Positions 8,240 to 15,088 are shown, counted from the stretch's first letter. The stretch: DNA of 15,423 bases from Betaproteobacteria bacterium (GCA_005883655.1 VBDA01000109.1:1-15423), one strand, 5' to 3'. Translations and numbers: made by a program. The notes: generated by a model from the sequence alone, not told the origin.

Positions 8240-8272
8240 CTTGGCTTTTTGCTTTTGAGTCTAGAAGCTTAG

Positions 8273-8298
8273 AAAAAAGAGCTGCCCGCCAACGCAGC
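8273..8298 (-). terminator. Terminator-like hairpin upstream of the sigma-54 promoter
   Basis: On the minus strand GCTGC (8298-8294), an 8-base loop and GCAGC (8285-8281) are followed by TCTTTTTT (8280-8273). A competing outer pairing, AAGAGC (8311-8306) with GCTCTT (8282-8277), shares bases with the inner stem. The element lies between the enhancer-like site and the sigma-54 promoter, so it is not in the predicted cluster transcript. It could stop stray transcription from the tRNA side, or simply be AT-rich spacer DNA. Confidence 0.3.
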
Positions 8299-8324
8299 GG
8301 AAAAGGCTCTTGCTTGGGTTATTG

Positions 8325-8341
8325 CGCACTGCATTGGGGCA
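8325..8341. promoter_or_regulatory. NtrC-like enhancer site
   Basis: The 17-mer CGCACTGCATTGGGGCA agrees at 13 of 17 positions with the high-affinity E. coli glnA NtrC site, recalled as TGCACTATATTGGTGCA. The agreement includes the GCACT and ATTGG blocks and the terminal GCA. Its centre is about 120 bp upstream of the predicted sigma-54 transcript start near 8213, a typical enhancer distance. T- and A-runs between the two (8246-8250, 8253-8256, 8273-8278) could help bend the DNA. The right half-site is imperfect (GGGGC for GGTGC). Confidence 0.45.
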
Positions 8342-8346
8342 GTTTT

Positions 8347-8357
8347 TGTCCTGGACA
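8347..8357. promoter_or_regulatory. Small palindrome TGTCC-T-GGACA
   Basis: This is an 11-base perfect palindrome with a single central base. It sits between the NtrC-like site and the -35 box of the tRNA-Val promoter. Its position fits an operator for either direction, but no known regulator's site is recognised. Confidence 0.2.
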
Positions 8358-8382
8358 CTCATCGACAAAGGAAGACATCTGT

Positions 8383-8412
8383 TTGACCCTCGAGTGAGCC
8401 GCGTGCTTAAAT
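8383..8412 (+). promoter_or_regulatory. Sigma-70 promoter for tRNA-Val
   Basis: TTGACC (8383-8388, 5/6 match) and TTAAAT (8407-8412, 4/6 match) are 18 bases apart. The transcript would start near 8419-8420, about 18 bases before the mature tRNA. The stretch after the -10 box (ACTCGCTCC) is fairly GC-rich, as expected for growth-rate-controlled stable RNA promoters. Confidence 0.5.
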
Positions 8413-8437
8413 ACTCGCTCCTGTCTGGGTTCGCGCG

Positions 8438-8512
8438 GGGCGGTTAGCTCAGAGGTAGAGCACTGCCTTCACACGGCAGGGGTCACTGGTTCGACACCAG
8501 TATCGCCCACCA
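8438..8512 (+). tRNA. tRNA-Val (anticodon CAC)
   Basis: A full cloverleaf can be drawn. The acceptor is GGGCGGT (8438-8444) with ATCGCCC (8502-8508), with one G-U pair. The D stem is GCTC/GAGC (8447-8461). The anticodon stem is CTGCC/GGCAG with loop TTCACAC, giving anticodon CAC at 8470-8472. The variable loop has 5 bases. The T stem is ACTGG/CCAGT with loop TTCGACA. The discriminator is A8509 and the CCA end is encoded (8510-8512). It reads the GUG valine codon. A promoter precedes it and a strong terminator follows within 9 bases, so it is a single-gene transcription unit. Confidence 0.97.
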
Positions 8513-8520
8513 TGGAACCA

Positions 8521-8554
8521 AGGGGTTGCACGCAAGTGTAACCCCTATTTTTTT
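8521..8554 (+). terminator. Intrinsic terminator of the tRNA-Val gene
   Basis: An 11-base-pair stem AGGGGTTGCAC (8521-8531) / GTGTAACCCCT (8536-8546), with one G-U pair, is closed by the stable GCAA tetraloop. It is followed by A and seven Ts (8548-8554). This is a textbook Rho-independent terminator and separates the tRNA from the dehalogenase gene. Confidence 0.93.
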
Positions 8555-8631
8555 GCCTGCGTTTGCCTGCTTGCACCTATCGCGCCAATTTTTGCATAGG
8601 ATGGAGAAGAAATTCGCGCTGAGGTGCCTCG

Positions 8632-9336
8632 ATGATTGCAAAATCCACGCCTGCTTTTCTAATCGACGCGCTGGTTTTCGACGCGTATGGAACGCTATTC
8701 GACGTGCAGTCCGTCGCGGCCACGGTCGAGCGGCTGTTTCCGGGCCGCGGTGTGGAGTTGTCGCAGCTCTGGCGCTCCAAACAACTCGAATACAGCTGGC
8801 TGCAAAGTCTGATGCAGAGCGCGGTGCAGCGGCGCGAAGATTTCGCCGCCGTGACGGCGCACGCGCTGGATTACGCCGCGGAGGCCCTGTGCCTATCGCT
8901 CACCGGCGCGGCTCGCCACCGTTTGCTGGACTCGTATCTCGACCTGTCCGCGTATGCCGACGCCGAGCCCACGCTGGCGCGCCTGGCGCCTCGCCCACGA
9001 TTGATCCTTTCCAATGGCACCCGAGCGATGCTCGAGCCGCTGGCCGCCGCCACCGACGTGGCCCGTCATCTCGACGTGATTCTTTCCGTCGATGCGGCCG
9101 GTATTTACAAACCCAGCCCCCGCGTTTATCAACTCGCGGTCGATCACTTGAAATTGCTGCCGGTTCGGATCGGCTTCGTTTCGGCGAACGCGTGGGACGC
9201 CGTCGGCGCCAAAGCATTCGGCTTAACTTCGTTCTGGATCAATCGTCATCGGGCCCCGCTGGACCGACACGGGCCAAAACCTGATGCAGTGCTCGATTCG
9301 CTTTCTGAGCTGCCGCCGCTGCTAGGCAGCGTTTGA
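8632..9336 (+). CDS. L-2-haloacid dehalogenase (HAD superfamily, type II)
   Basis: The 234-residue product is predicted to release halide from L-2-haloalkanoic acids to give D-2-hydroxy acids. Every active-site residue known from the Pseudomonas YL L-DEX enzyme has a counterpart: the nucleophile Asp17 and Thr21 in FDAYGTLFD, Arg48 (the halide-side Arg41 of L-DEX) in WRSKQLEY, Ser127-Asn128 in LSNGT, Lys160 and Tyr166 in YKPSPRVY, and Ser184, Asn186 and Asp189 in SANAWDAVG. The WRSKQLEY arginine and the SANxWD motif separate dehalogenases from generic HAD phosphatases. A GAGG Shine-Dalgarno motif lies about 9 bases before the ATG. The gene follows the tRNA terminator and converges with the dehydrogenase gene, 13 bases away. 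No promoter is convincing. The natural substrate is not known. Confidence 0.88.
   Translation: MIAKSTPAFLIDALVFDAYGTLFDVQSVAATVERLFPGRGVELSQLWRSKQLEYSWLQSLMQSAVQRREDFAAVTAHALDYAAEALCLSLTGAARHRLLDSYLDLSAYADAEPTLARLAPRPRLILSNGTRAMLEPLAAATDVARHLDVILSVDAAGIYKPSPRVYQLAVDHLKLLPVRIGFVSANAWDAVGAKAFGLTSFWINRHRAPLDRHGPKPDAVLDSLSELPPLLGSV
9317..9331 (+). terminator. Weak terminator-like hairpin at the end of the dehalogenase gene
   Basis: CGCTGC-TAG-GCAGCG forms a 6-base-pair stem with a 3-base loop in the last codons of the dehalogenase gene. Only TTT follows. It lies at the junction of two convergent genes separated by 13 bases and may help stop plus-strand transcripts. The short T-run makes it weak. 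Confidence 0.25.
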
Positions 9337-9349
9337 CCTCGAATTTCCG

Positions 9350-10114
9350 CTACGGCATGTACTGACCACCATTGACCTCGATGATTTGACCGGTGACGTA
9401 GCCGCTCATTTCGTCCGAAGCAAGGTAGACTAACGTGCCGACGCATTCTTCGGCGCTCCCAAGCCGATTCATCGGGATGGTGGCCTGCATTGCCTTGAGT
9501 TGCTCGGCATTGGAGTAGCGCTCGTGAAAGGGCGTGGTGATGACACCGGGTGAGATGGCGTTGACGCGGATCTTGTCTCCCACCACCTCCTTGGCCCATC
9601 CTCGCGTGGCGGTCGAGATGAAGCCTTTCGCGCCAGCATAGATTATCGCGCCGCCACCCCCGCCGTGGCGCGCCGCGATCGAGGTTACATTGATGACGTT
9701 GCCGCCTCCCTGCTTGCGCATCACGGGAACAACCTCGTGCATGAACATCGCGACCTGCGTCACATTGAGCGCCAAAACCTGGTGCAGATAGTCGTCGCTA
9801 TAGTCGTCGATCTTGGTACGGCCGATCATCCCCCCGGCGTTATTGATCAGGACATCGATTCTTCCGTACGCGGCGAGCGACTCGGCAACGATGCGCTTCA
9901 CGTTCGCGGTCTGCGTAACGTCACCGCCGACCAGGTGCGCCTCGCCACCCACTGCCTTGATGTCGCGGGCGACCACTTCTGCGGCCTCCTTGCTCGCGTT
10001 GTAATGGACCAGCAATCGACTGCCCAAACGTGCAAATGCGCGTGCCGCCGCGGCTCCGATGCCCGTTGACGCTCCGGTGATGAGGACTACTTTTCCCTTG
10101 AGGTCCGAGGCCAT
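9350..10114 (-). CDS. Short-chain dehydrogenase/reductase (classical SDR, FabG-like)
   Basis: The 254-residue product is an NAD(P)-dependent oxidoreductase with a Rossmann fold. Visible are the cofactor motif TGASTGIG (13-20), GGDVT with Asp65, NNAG (91-94), Asn117, Ser145, and YAGAK with Tyr159 and Lys163, so the catalytic tetrad is complete. The second strand ends in HYNAS with no Asp, which favours NADP(H). A five-glycine run (151-155) makes the Ser-Tyr spacing one residue longer than in FabG. The frame is open back to an ATG at 10192, but that adds 26 residues before the usual MASDLKGKVVLITG start. The ATG at 10114 has GGGAG about 6 bases upstream and is preferred. It diverges from the hydrolase gene at 10308. 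Substrate unknown. Confidence 0.88.
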   Translation of the reverse strand: MASDLKGKVVLITGASTGIGAAAARAFARLGSRLLVHYNASKEAAEVVARDIKAVGGEAHLVGGDVTQTANVKRIVAESLAAYGRIDVLINNAGGMIGRTKIDDYSDDYLHQVLALNVTQVAMFMHEVVPVMRKQGGGNVINVTSIAARHGGGGGAIIYAGAKGFISTATRGWAKEVVGDKIRVNAISPGVITTPFHERYSNAEQLKAMQATIPMNRLGSAEECVGTLVYLASDEMSGYVTGQIIEVNGGQYMP

Positions 10115-10180
10115 GCCTTGCTCCCACGATTTGAGTTCGGTGCAGCTTACCGAGGCGACCCCGGCGCTGATTTGCCAATG

Positions 10181-10194
10181 ACTTGCCCGCAAGT
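10181..10194. promoter_or_regulatory. Palindrome in the divergent spacer (possible operator)
   Basis: ACTTGC-CC-GCAAGT is a perfect 6-base inverted repeat with a 2-base centre. It lies in the 193-base spacer between the dehydrogenase (minus) and the hydrolase (plus). That is where a shared regulator would bind, but no regulator gene is adjacent and no strong -35/-10 pair was found for either gene. The rest of the spacer shows nothing I can name. Confidence 0.25.
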
Positions 10195-10307
10195 GCGACC
10201 GAAGACGGGCGATTTCTACGGCGTGAATTGTACTTGATGTCGCGCCGCTGAAATGTCATCTTTCGGAATTCGCCGCGCCTTCCGCCTCTTATGAGCACTA
10301 TTTTCCG

Positions 10308-11129
10308 ATGACGCGACCGAAACTCGCGGCTCCCCCCGGCGCCTGCGATTGCCACATGCACGTCTACGAAGATCGATATCCGCTGGTGCCGCAGGCGGTG
10401 TTCAAGCCGCCGCACGCGCCACTGGAGGACTATCTGGCGGTGCAGAAAACGCTCGGCTTGTCGCGAGTGGTGCTCGTGCAACCGAACGGATACGGCTTCG
10501 ACAACCGCTGCATGCTCGAGGCCCTGGCCCGCTTAAGCGAGAGCGCGCGAGCGATCGCGATCGTCGACCCCGACGCAACCGATGCCGAGCTCGATCGGCT
10601 CACGCGCGCGGGGATTCGCGGCATCCGCTACCATCTTCTTCCCGGCGGCATGCTGCCGCTGGAAACGCTGGAAACGATGGCAGCGCGGGTCGCCGGCTTT
10701 GGCTGGCACGTTCAAATGCAGCTCGATGGCCGCGACCTCGCACAATATGAAAAAGTATTTGCGAGGTTGCCTGTTCCCCTGGTCATCGACCATAACGGCA
10801 AGTTCCTGGAGCCGGTCGCGACCGATCATCCGGGATTTCAGACCTTGCTGAGACTCCTCGACGCCGGCAACACCTGGGTCAAGCTGTCGGCGCCTTACGA
10901 GACCTCGAAGACTGGTCCGCCGCACTACGATGACGTCTCCAGGCTTGCCCGCTCGCTGGTCGCCTCCGCGCCGGAACGGTGCGTGTGGGCGAGCAACTGG
11001 CCGCACCCCGGTCGCAGTGTCGTTCCCGATACCGCCTCGCTGCTCGATTTGCTGGTCGAATGGGCCGACGATGACGCGACGCGCCATCGCATTCTGGTCG
11101 ACAATCCGGCCCGCCTCTACGGCTTTTAA
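10308..11129 (+). CDS. Amidohydrolase-superfamily TIM-barrel hydrolase (COG3618, LigI-like)
   Basis: The 273-residue product resembles 2-pyrone-4,6-dicarboxylate lactonase (LigI) and related lactone hydrolases. The strand-1 HxH motif is present (DCHMHV, His16 and His18), as is the strand-5-type His162 (VIDHNGKF). The strand-8 motif reads WASNWPHP, with Asn230 where LigI and most amidohydrolases carry the catalytic Asp; related subgroups with NWPH are, to my knowledge, not rare. The family hydrolyses lactones formed in aromatic or sugar-acid breakdown, and LigI works without a metal. The ATG at 10308 gives the typical N-terminus (PPGACDCHMHV), but no Shine-Dalgarno sequence is evident. It ends 26 bases from the convergent oxyR. 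The neighbours do not reveal a pathway, so the substrate is open. Confidence 0.85.
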   Translation: MTRPKLAAPPGACDCHMHVYEDRYPLVPQAVFKPPHAPLEDYLAVQKTLGLSRVVLVQPNGYGFDNRCMLEALARLSESARAIAIVDPDATDAELDRLTRAGIRGIRYHLLPGGMLPLETLETMAARVAGFGWHVQMQLDGRDLAQYEKVFARLPVPLVIDHNGKFLEPVATDHPGFQTLLRLLDAGNTWVKLSAPYETSKTGPPHYDDVSRLARSLVASAPERCVWASNWPHPGRSVVPDTASLLDLLVEWADDDATRHRILVDNPARLYGF

Positions 11130-11155
11130 GGTAACGCTGCGACGCGATCCGAATC

Positions 11156-12067
11156 CTAAGCGGCCGATCGCACCTTCAACTTGGTGCCGCGACAGGTGGC
11201 AACGCCCTCGCGAATGGCGGCGATTGCCGCGGGGCGCGGGAAGCTCTTGCGATACGCGAGCGCGATGCGCCGCGATGGCACCGGCTTGGCGAACGCCACG
11301 GGCACCACCAGCCGGCTATGGTATTTCGGCGTCAATGCATCGCGCGGCAGGACGGAAATGCCCAACCCCGACGCCACCATGTTGCGGATAGTCTCCAGCG
11401 AATTGGTGCGGGTAACCGGTGCGTCGCCGCGATTCAACTCCGGGCAGCTTTCGAGCACCTGGTCACGAAAGCAGTGACCCACGTTGAGCAGGATCGCGTG
11501 TTCGCCCGCCAATTCGGAGGGGTCGATCGTCTTGCGCTTGGCCCACGGATGACGCTGCGGGACAACAACCTGGAACGGCTCCTCGTAGAGGAATTCGGTG
11601 GCAATGCCCGGCGGCTGGAAGGGCAGCGCGATGATCGCTGCGTCGATGCGGCCGGTCTTGAGAGCAGCCTCGAGCTGCTCGGTGATGTTTTCCTCGATTT
11701 CCAGCGGCATATCCGGTGCCAGCGCGTTGAGCGCCGGAACAAGATCGGGCAGCAAGTACGGCGCCACCGTGTAGATCGCGCCCAGCCGGAACAACCCCGC
11801 AAGCTGGTTGCGGCCGGCTTGCGCGATATCGCGGATGCGCGCCGCTTCTTCCAGCACCTTGTGGGCCTGCTCGACGATGCGCTCGCCGACCGGCGTCACC
11901 GTGATCTCGCTCTTTCCCCGCTCGAAGAGCTGTGTTTTCAGCTCTTCCTCCAGCTTCTGAATCGCCACTGACAACGCGGGCTGGCTGATGAAGCAGCGCT
12001 GCGCGGCACGGCCAAAGTTTTTTTCCTGCGCCACGGCGACGATATAGCGAAGCTCGTTGAGCGTCAT
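11156..12067 (-). CDS. oxyR: Peroxide-sensing transcriptional regulator OxyR (LysR family)
   Basis: The 303-residue product is a LysR-type regulator with an N-terminal winged helix-turn-helix (about 1-60; FGRAAQRCFISQPALS recognition region) and a C-terminal periplasmic-binding-like sensor domain. Redox cysteines Cys199 and Cys208 sit in GHCFRDQVLESC at exactly the E. coli OxyR numbering. They are followed by TNSLETIRNMVASGLGISVLP, the conserved OxyR block (split here: TNSLETIRNM, VASGLGISVLP). Hydrogen peroxide is expected to form the 199-208 disulfide and turn on peroxide defence genes. Its ATG overlaps the galU stop as ATGA, so translation is probably coupled to galU. There is no separate upstream spacer for the usual autoregulated divergent OxyR promoter and no catalase or peroxiredoxin gene in the window. 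Confidence 0.94.
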   Translation of the reverse strand: MTLNELRYIVAVAQEKNFGRAAQRCFISQPALSVAIQKLEEELKTQLFERGKSEITVTPVGERIVEQAHKVLEEAARIRDIAQAGRNQLAGLFRLGAIYTVAPYLLPDLVPALNALAPDMPLEIEENITEQLEAALKTGRIDAAIIALPFQPPGIATEFLYEEPFQVVVPQRHPWAKRKTIDPSELAGEHAILLNVGHCFRDQVLESCPELNRGDAPVTRTNSLETIRNMVASGLGISVLPRDALTPKYHSRLVVPVAFAKPVPSRRIALAYRKSFPRPAAIAAIREGVATCRGTKLKVRSAA

Positions 12068-12936
12068 TGTCGACGCTTGAGAAAGTTGGAAAAGCTCGCT
12101 CCGACCTCCGCGTGCTTGACCCCCAGCTCCACAGTCGCTTCGAGATATCCGAGCTTGTTGCCGCAGTCGTAACGGCGCCCTTCGAATTCGTAGGCGAGCA
12201 CTTTTTCATCGTCGAGCAGGCGCGAGATGCCGTCGGTCAACTGAATTTCACCGCCCGCGCCGGCCGAGATGGTGCGCAAATGATGAAAAATGCGCGGAGT
12301 GAGAATGTAGCGTCCCACGACGGCGAGCCGCGATCGGGTCAACCCGGGCTTGGGCTTTTCGATGATGCGGGAGACACGGCTGACACGGCTCGCGATCGCC
12401 TCGGTCTCGACCACACCATAACTCCCAACTTCATTCTCCAACACTGTCATGACCCCGATGACCGAGTATTGCTCGCGTTCGGCGATGTCGGTCATCTGGC
12501 GCATCACCGGCACGGTGGCATCGATCAAGTCGTCGGCTAGAAAGACCGCAAACGGCTCTTCGTTGATTACCGGCTCGGCGCAGAGCACCGCATGGCCGAG
12601 GCCAAGTGCTTCCGTCTGGCGTATGTAGATGCAATTGATGCCGTGCGGCGTGGCCGCCTGCACCGCCTCCAGGAGCGCGGTCTTGTGGCGCGCCGCCAGC
12701 TCGGTCTCCAGCTCATAGGCCTTGTCGAAATGATCTTCGATCGCGCGCTTGTTGCGTCCGGTGATGAAGATCATGTCGGTGATACCGGCCGCGGCGGCTT
12801 CCTCGACGGCGTACTGGATCAGCGGTTTGTCGACCACCGGCAGCATTTCCTTGGGGCTTGCCTTGGTAACAGGCAGAAAGCGGGTGCCCAGACCCGCGAC
12901 CGGGAACACCGCCTTGGTCACTCTAGCGATTGCCAT
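12064..12936 (-). CDS. galU: UTP-glucose-1-phosphate uridylyltransferase (GalU)
   Basis: This enzyme makes UDP-glucose from UTP and glucose-1-phosphate, supplying envelope polysaccharide and osmolyte synthesis. The 290-residue product has the normal length. The nucleotide-binding signature GLGTRFLPVTKASPKEML (16-33) is intact, as are VDKPLIQYAVEEA, FAVFLADDLID and the EKPKPG region. AAGGA lies about 5 bases before the ATG at 12936 and fixes the start. It begins 93 bases after ligA; that spacer has no clear promoter or terminator, so the two may be co-transcribed. The stop overlaps the oxyR start. Confidence 0.95.
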   Translation of the reverse strand: MAIARVTKAVFPVAGLGTRFLPVTKASPKEMLPVVDKPLIQYAVEEAAAAGITDMIFITGRNKRAIEDHFDKAYELETELAARHKTALLEAVQAATPHGINCIYIRQTEALGLGHAVLCAEPVINEEPFAVFLADDLIDATVPVMRQMTDIAEREQYSVIGVMTVLENEVGSYGVVETEAIASRVSRVSRIIEKPKPGLTRSRLAVVGRYILTPRIFHHLRTISAGAGGEIQLTDGISRLLDDEKVLAYEFEGRRYDCGNKLGYLEATVELGVKHAEVGASFSNFLKRRQ

Positions 12937-13029
12937 CGGGATCCTTGTCGCGTGTCGGAAGTTGCGAACGTAATCTCCGTTGTCGCTTTTCGGGAGCTTC
13001 GGAAGGCCGGGCGAGCGCGGTCAGTGTCA

Positions 13030-15069
13030 TCACTTGATTCGTCCGTCGGTGACCATTGCCTTCAATTGTTGTTCATCCAGCACCGGCACGCCGAGCTCGC
13101 CGGCCTTGTCGAGCTTGCTGCCGGGATCGGCGCCGGCGACCAGATACGAGGTCTTCTTCGACACGCTGCCGGCCACTTTGCCGCCCTGCTCCTCGATCAG
13201 CGCCTTGGCATCGTCGCGTGCGAGCGTCGGCAGCGTGCCCGTAAGCACGAACGTCAAGCCCGACAACTTGCCGGCGAGTGCTTTACGGGGTGCCGTCTCG
13301 GTCCAATGTACCCCGGCAGAGCGCAAATCGGCAATCACCTTCCGGTTATGCGCCTCGGCAAGAAACTGCAGGATGCTTTGAACCAGCACCGGACCGACGT
13401 CTCGCACCTCGAGCAGCGCGTGTTCGTCGGCGGCCAGCAGCGTGTCGAGGGTCCCGAAATGCCGCGCAAGGTCCGCCGCGGTGGTCTCGCCCACGTGACG
13501 GATGCCCAGCGCGTAAATGAACCGCGCCAGCGTCGTGGCCCGGCTTTTGTTGATGGCGGCGACGACGTTGGCCGCGGATTTGTCGGCCATCCGATCGAGC
13601 GCGGCCAAGGCGGCAACGTCGAGCTTGTAGATATCGGCCGGCGTGTGCACCAGTCCCGCGTCGACCAGCTGATCGACCAGCTTGTCGCCGAGCCCCTCGA
13701 TATCCAACGCGCGTCGACTGGCAAAGTGAAGCAGAGCCTGCTTGCGCTGCGCCGGACATACCAGGCCGCCGGAACAGCGCGCGATCGCCTCGTCGGGCAG
13801 GCGAACCACCTTGGAGCCGCATTCCGGGCAGCGCTTGGGCAGCACGAACTGCGGCGCATTGGGCTGCCGGCTCTCGGGCAGCACGCGCACGACTTCCGGT
13901 ATCACGTCGCCCGCGCGACGAACGATGACCGTGTCTCCGACGCGCACGTCCTTGCGCCGCACCTCGTCTTCGTTGTGCAGCGTCGCGCTGACCACCGTCA
14001 CGCCGCCGACGAATACCGGCTTCAAGCGTGCCACCGGCGTCAGCGCGCCAGTGCGCCCCACCTGGACGTTGATCGCCAGCACTTCGGTCGGAAGCTCCTC
14101 CGCCGGAAACTTGTGCGCGAGCGCGAAGCGCGGCGCCCTGGAGACGAAGCCAAGGCGTTCCTGGTGCTCGAACTGATTGACCTTGTAGACGACGCCATCG
14201 ATCTGGAATGGCAAGTTGTCGCGCTTACCGCCGATGGCGCGGTAATAGCCGAGCAGCCCTTCGAGGCCGCGGACCACCGACCGCTGCGAAGCGATCGGAA
14301 GCCGTAGCGCGGTGAGCAGCTTGAGCAGGGCGTCCTGCGTCGCGGGCGGCGTGACGTCGCCCCAATCGACGGCGCCCACGCCGTAGGCGAAGAAGGCCAG
14401 CCGGCGCGAAGCGGTGATGGTGGAATCGAGCTGGCGCAGCGCACCTGCCGCGGCGTTGCGCGGATTGACGAACGTCTTTTCTCCGGCCGAGCCCTGCGCC
14501 GCGTTAAGCGCGGCGAAATCGCGCTTGAGCATGAGGACCTCGCCGCGGACTTCTAGCAAAGGCGGTGCAGCCGCAGGCAGCCGCATCGGTATCGCGCGCA
14601 CGGTTGTCAGGTTGGCGGTGACGTTTTCGCCGGTATAGCCATCGCCACGCGTCGCGCCGAGGGTGAAATGCCCTTGCTCGTAGACCAGGCTGACGGCGAG
14701 GCCGTCGAATTTCGGCTCGACCGCATAATCCACCCGCTCGACGCCGAGCGCGGTACGCACGCGTCGATCGAAAGCCTCGGCCTCCTCGTCCGCGAATGCG
14801 TTGTTGAGTGACAGCATCGGGACCCGGTGGGTGACCGGATCGAATTCGGTCGCCGGCTGACCGCCGACGCGCTGCGTCGGTGAATCGGGCGTCGCAAGCG
14901 CCGGGTAGTCGCGCTCGATCGCCTCCAACTCCCGGAACAGGCTGTCGTATTCCGCGTCGCTTACCGCGGGCGTGTCCTCGACGTAATAGCGGTAGTTGTG
15001 CGCATCGAGATCAGTGCGAAGCTTCGCCGCGCGCTGTGCGATCTTCGCGGGGACCGCAGTCGTGGCCAC
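13030..15069 (-). CDS. ligA: NAD-dependent DNA ligase LigA
   Basis: LigA seals nicks in DNA during replication and repair using NAD. The 679-residue product has all domains in order: N-terminal Ia domain (HNYRYYVEDTPAVSDAEYD), adenylation domain with Lys120 in KFDG, OB fold, a four-cysteine zinc finger (CPECG...RCSGGLVCPAQ), helix-hairpin-helix repeats and a C-terminal BRCT domain (FVLTGTLPTLARDDAKALIE). I start at GTG 15069, 19 bases after the zipA stop, because GAGG lies 9 bases upstream and the Ia domain follows directly. A longer frame to 15219 would add 50 arginine-rich residues read across zipA and is unlikely. The zipA-ligA order is typical of proteobacteria. Confidence 0.96.
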   Translation of the reverse strand: MATTAVPAKIAQRAAKLRTDLDAHNYRYYVEDTPAVSDAEYDSLFRELEAIERDYPALATPDSPTQRVGGQPATEFDPVTHRVPMLSLNNAFADEEAEAFDRRVRTALGVERVDYAVEPKFDGLAVSLVYEQGHFTLGATRGDGYTGENVTANLTTVRAIPMRLPAAAPPLLEVRGEVLMLKRDFAALNAAQGSAGEKTFVNPRNAAAGALRQLDSTITASRRLAFFAYGVGAVDWGDVTPPATQDALLKLLTALRLPIASQRSVVRGLEGLLGYYRAIGGKRDNLPFQIDGVVYKVNQFEHQERLGFVSRAPRFALAHKFPAEELPTEVLAINVQVGRTGALTPVARLKPVFVGGVTVVSATLHNEDEVRRKDVRVGDTVIVRRAGDVIPEVVRVLPESRQPNAPQFVLPKRCPECGSKVVRLPDEAIARCSGGLVCPAQRKQALLHFASRRALDIEGLGDKLVDQLVDAGLVHTPADIYKLDVAALAALDRMADKSAANVVAAINKSRATTLARFIYALGIRHVGETTAADLARHFGTLDTLLAADEHALLEVRDVGPVLVQSILQFLAEAHNRKVIADLRSAGVHWTETAPRKALAGKLSGLTFVLTGTLPTLARDDAKALIEEQGGKVAGSVSKKTSYLVAGADPGSKLDKAGELGVPVLDEQQLKAMVTDGRIK

Positions 15070-15088
15070 GAATTTCAGCCTCGATGAG

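Noticed and set aside
8438..8512. tRNA-Val as an attachment site for an integrated element
   Set aside because: No second copy of the tRNA 3' end, no integrase and no mobile-element genes are present in the window.
8552..8570. A direct repeat of TTTGCCTGC after the tRNA terminator
   Set aside because: It is only two short adjacent copies and does not match the tRNA 3' end, so it is not an integration site; probably local slippage.
10115..10192. A longer N-terminus for the short-chain dehydrogenase starting at 10192
   Set aside because: The 26 extra residues lack similarity to the family and precede a good Shine-Dalgarno and ATG at 10114.
10291..10311. A six-codon leader reading MSTIFR that overlaps the hydrolase start as ATGA
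   Set aside because: It has no Shine-Dalgarno sequence and is too short to distinguish from chance.
12592..14307. A 571-codon open frame on the plus strand across galU and ligA
   Set aside because: It is antisense to two well-conserved genes, has no recognisable domain and is explained by high GC content; long antisense frames are expected opposite GC-rich genes.
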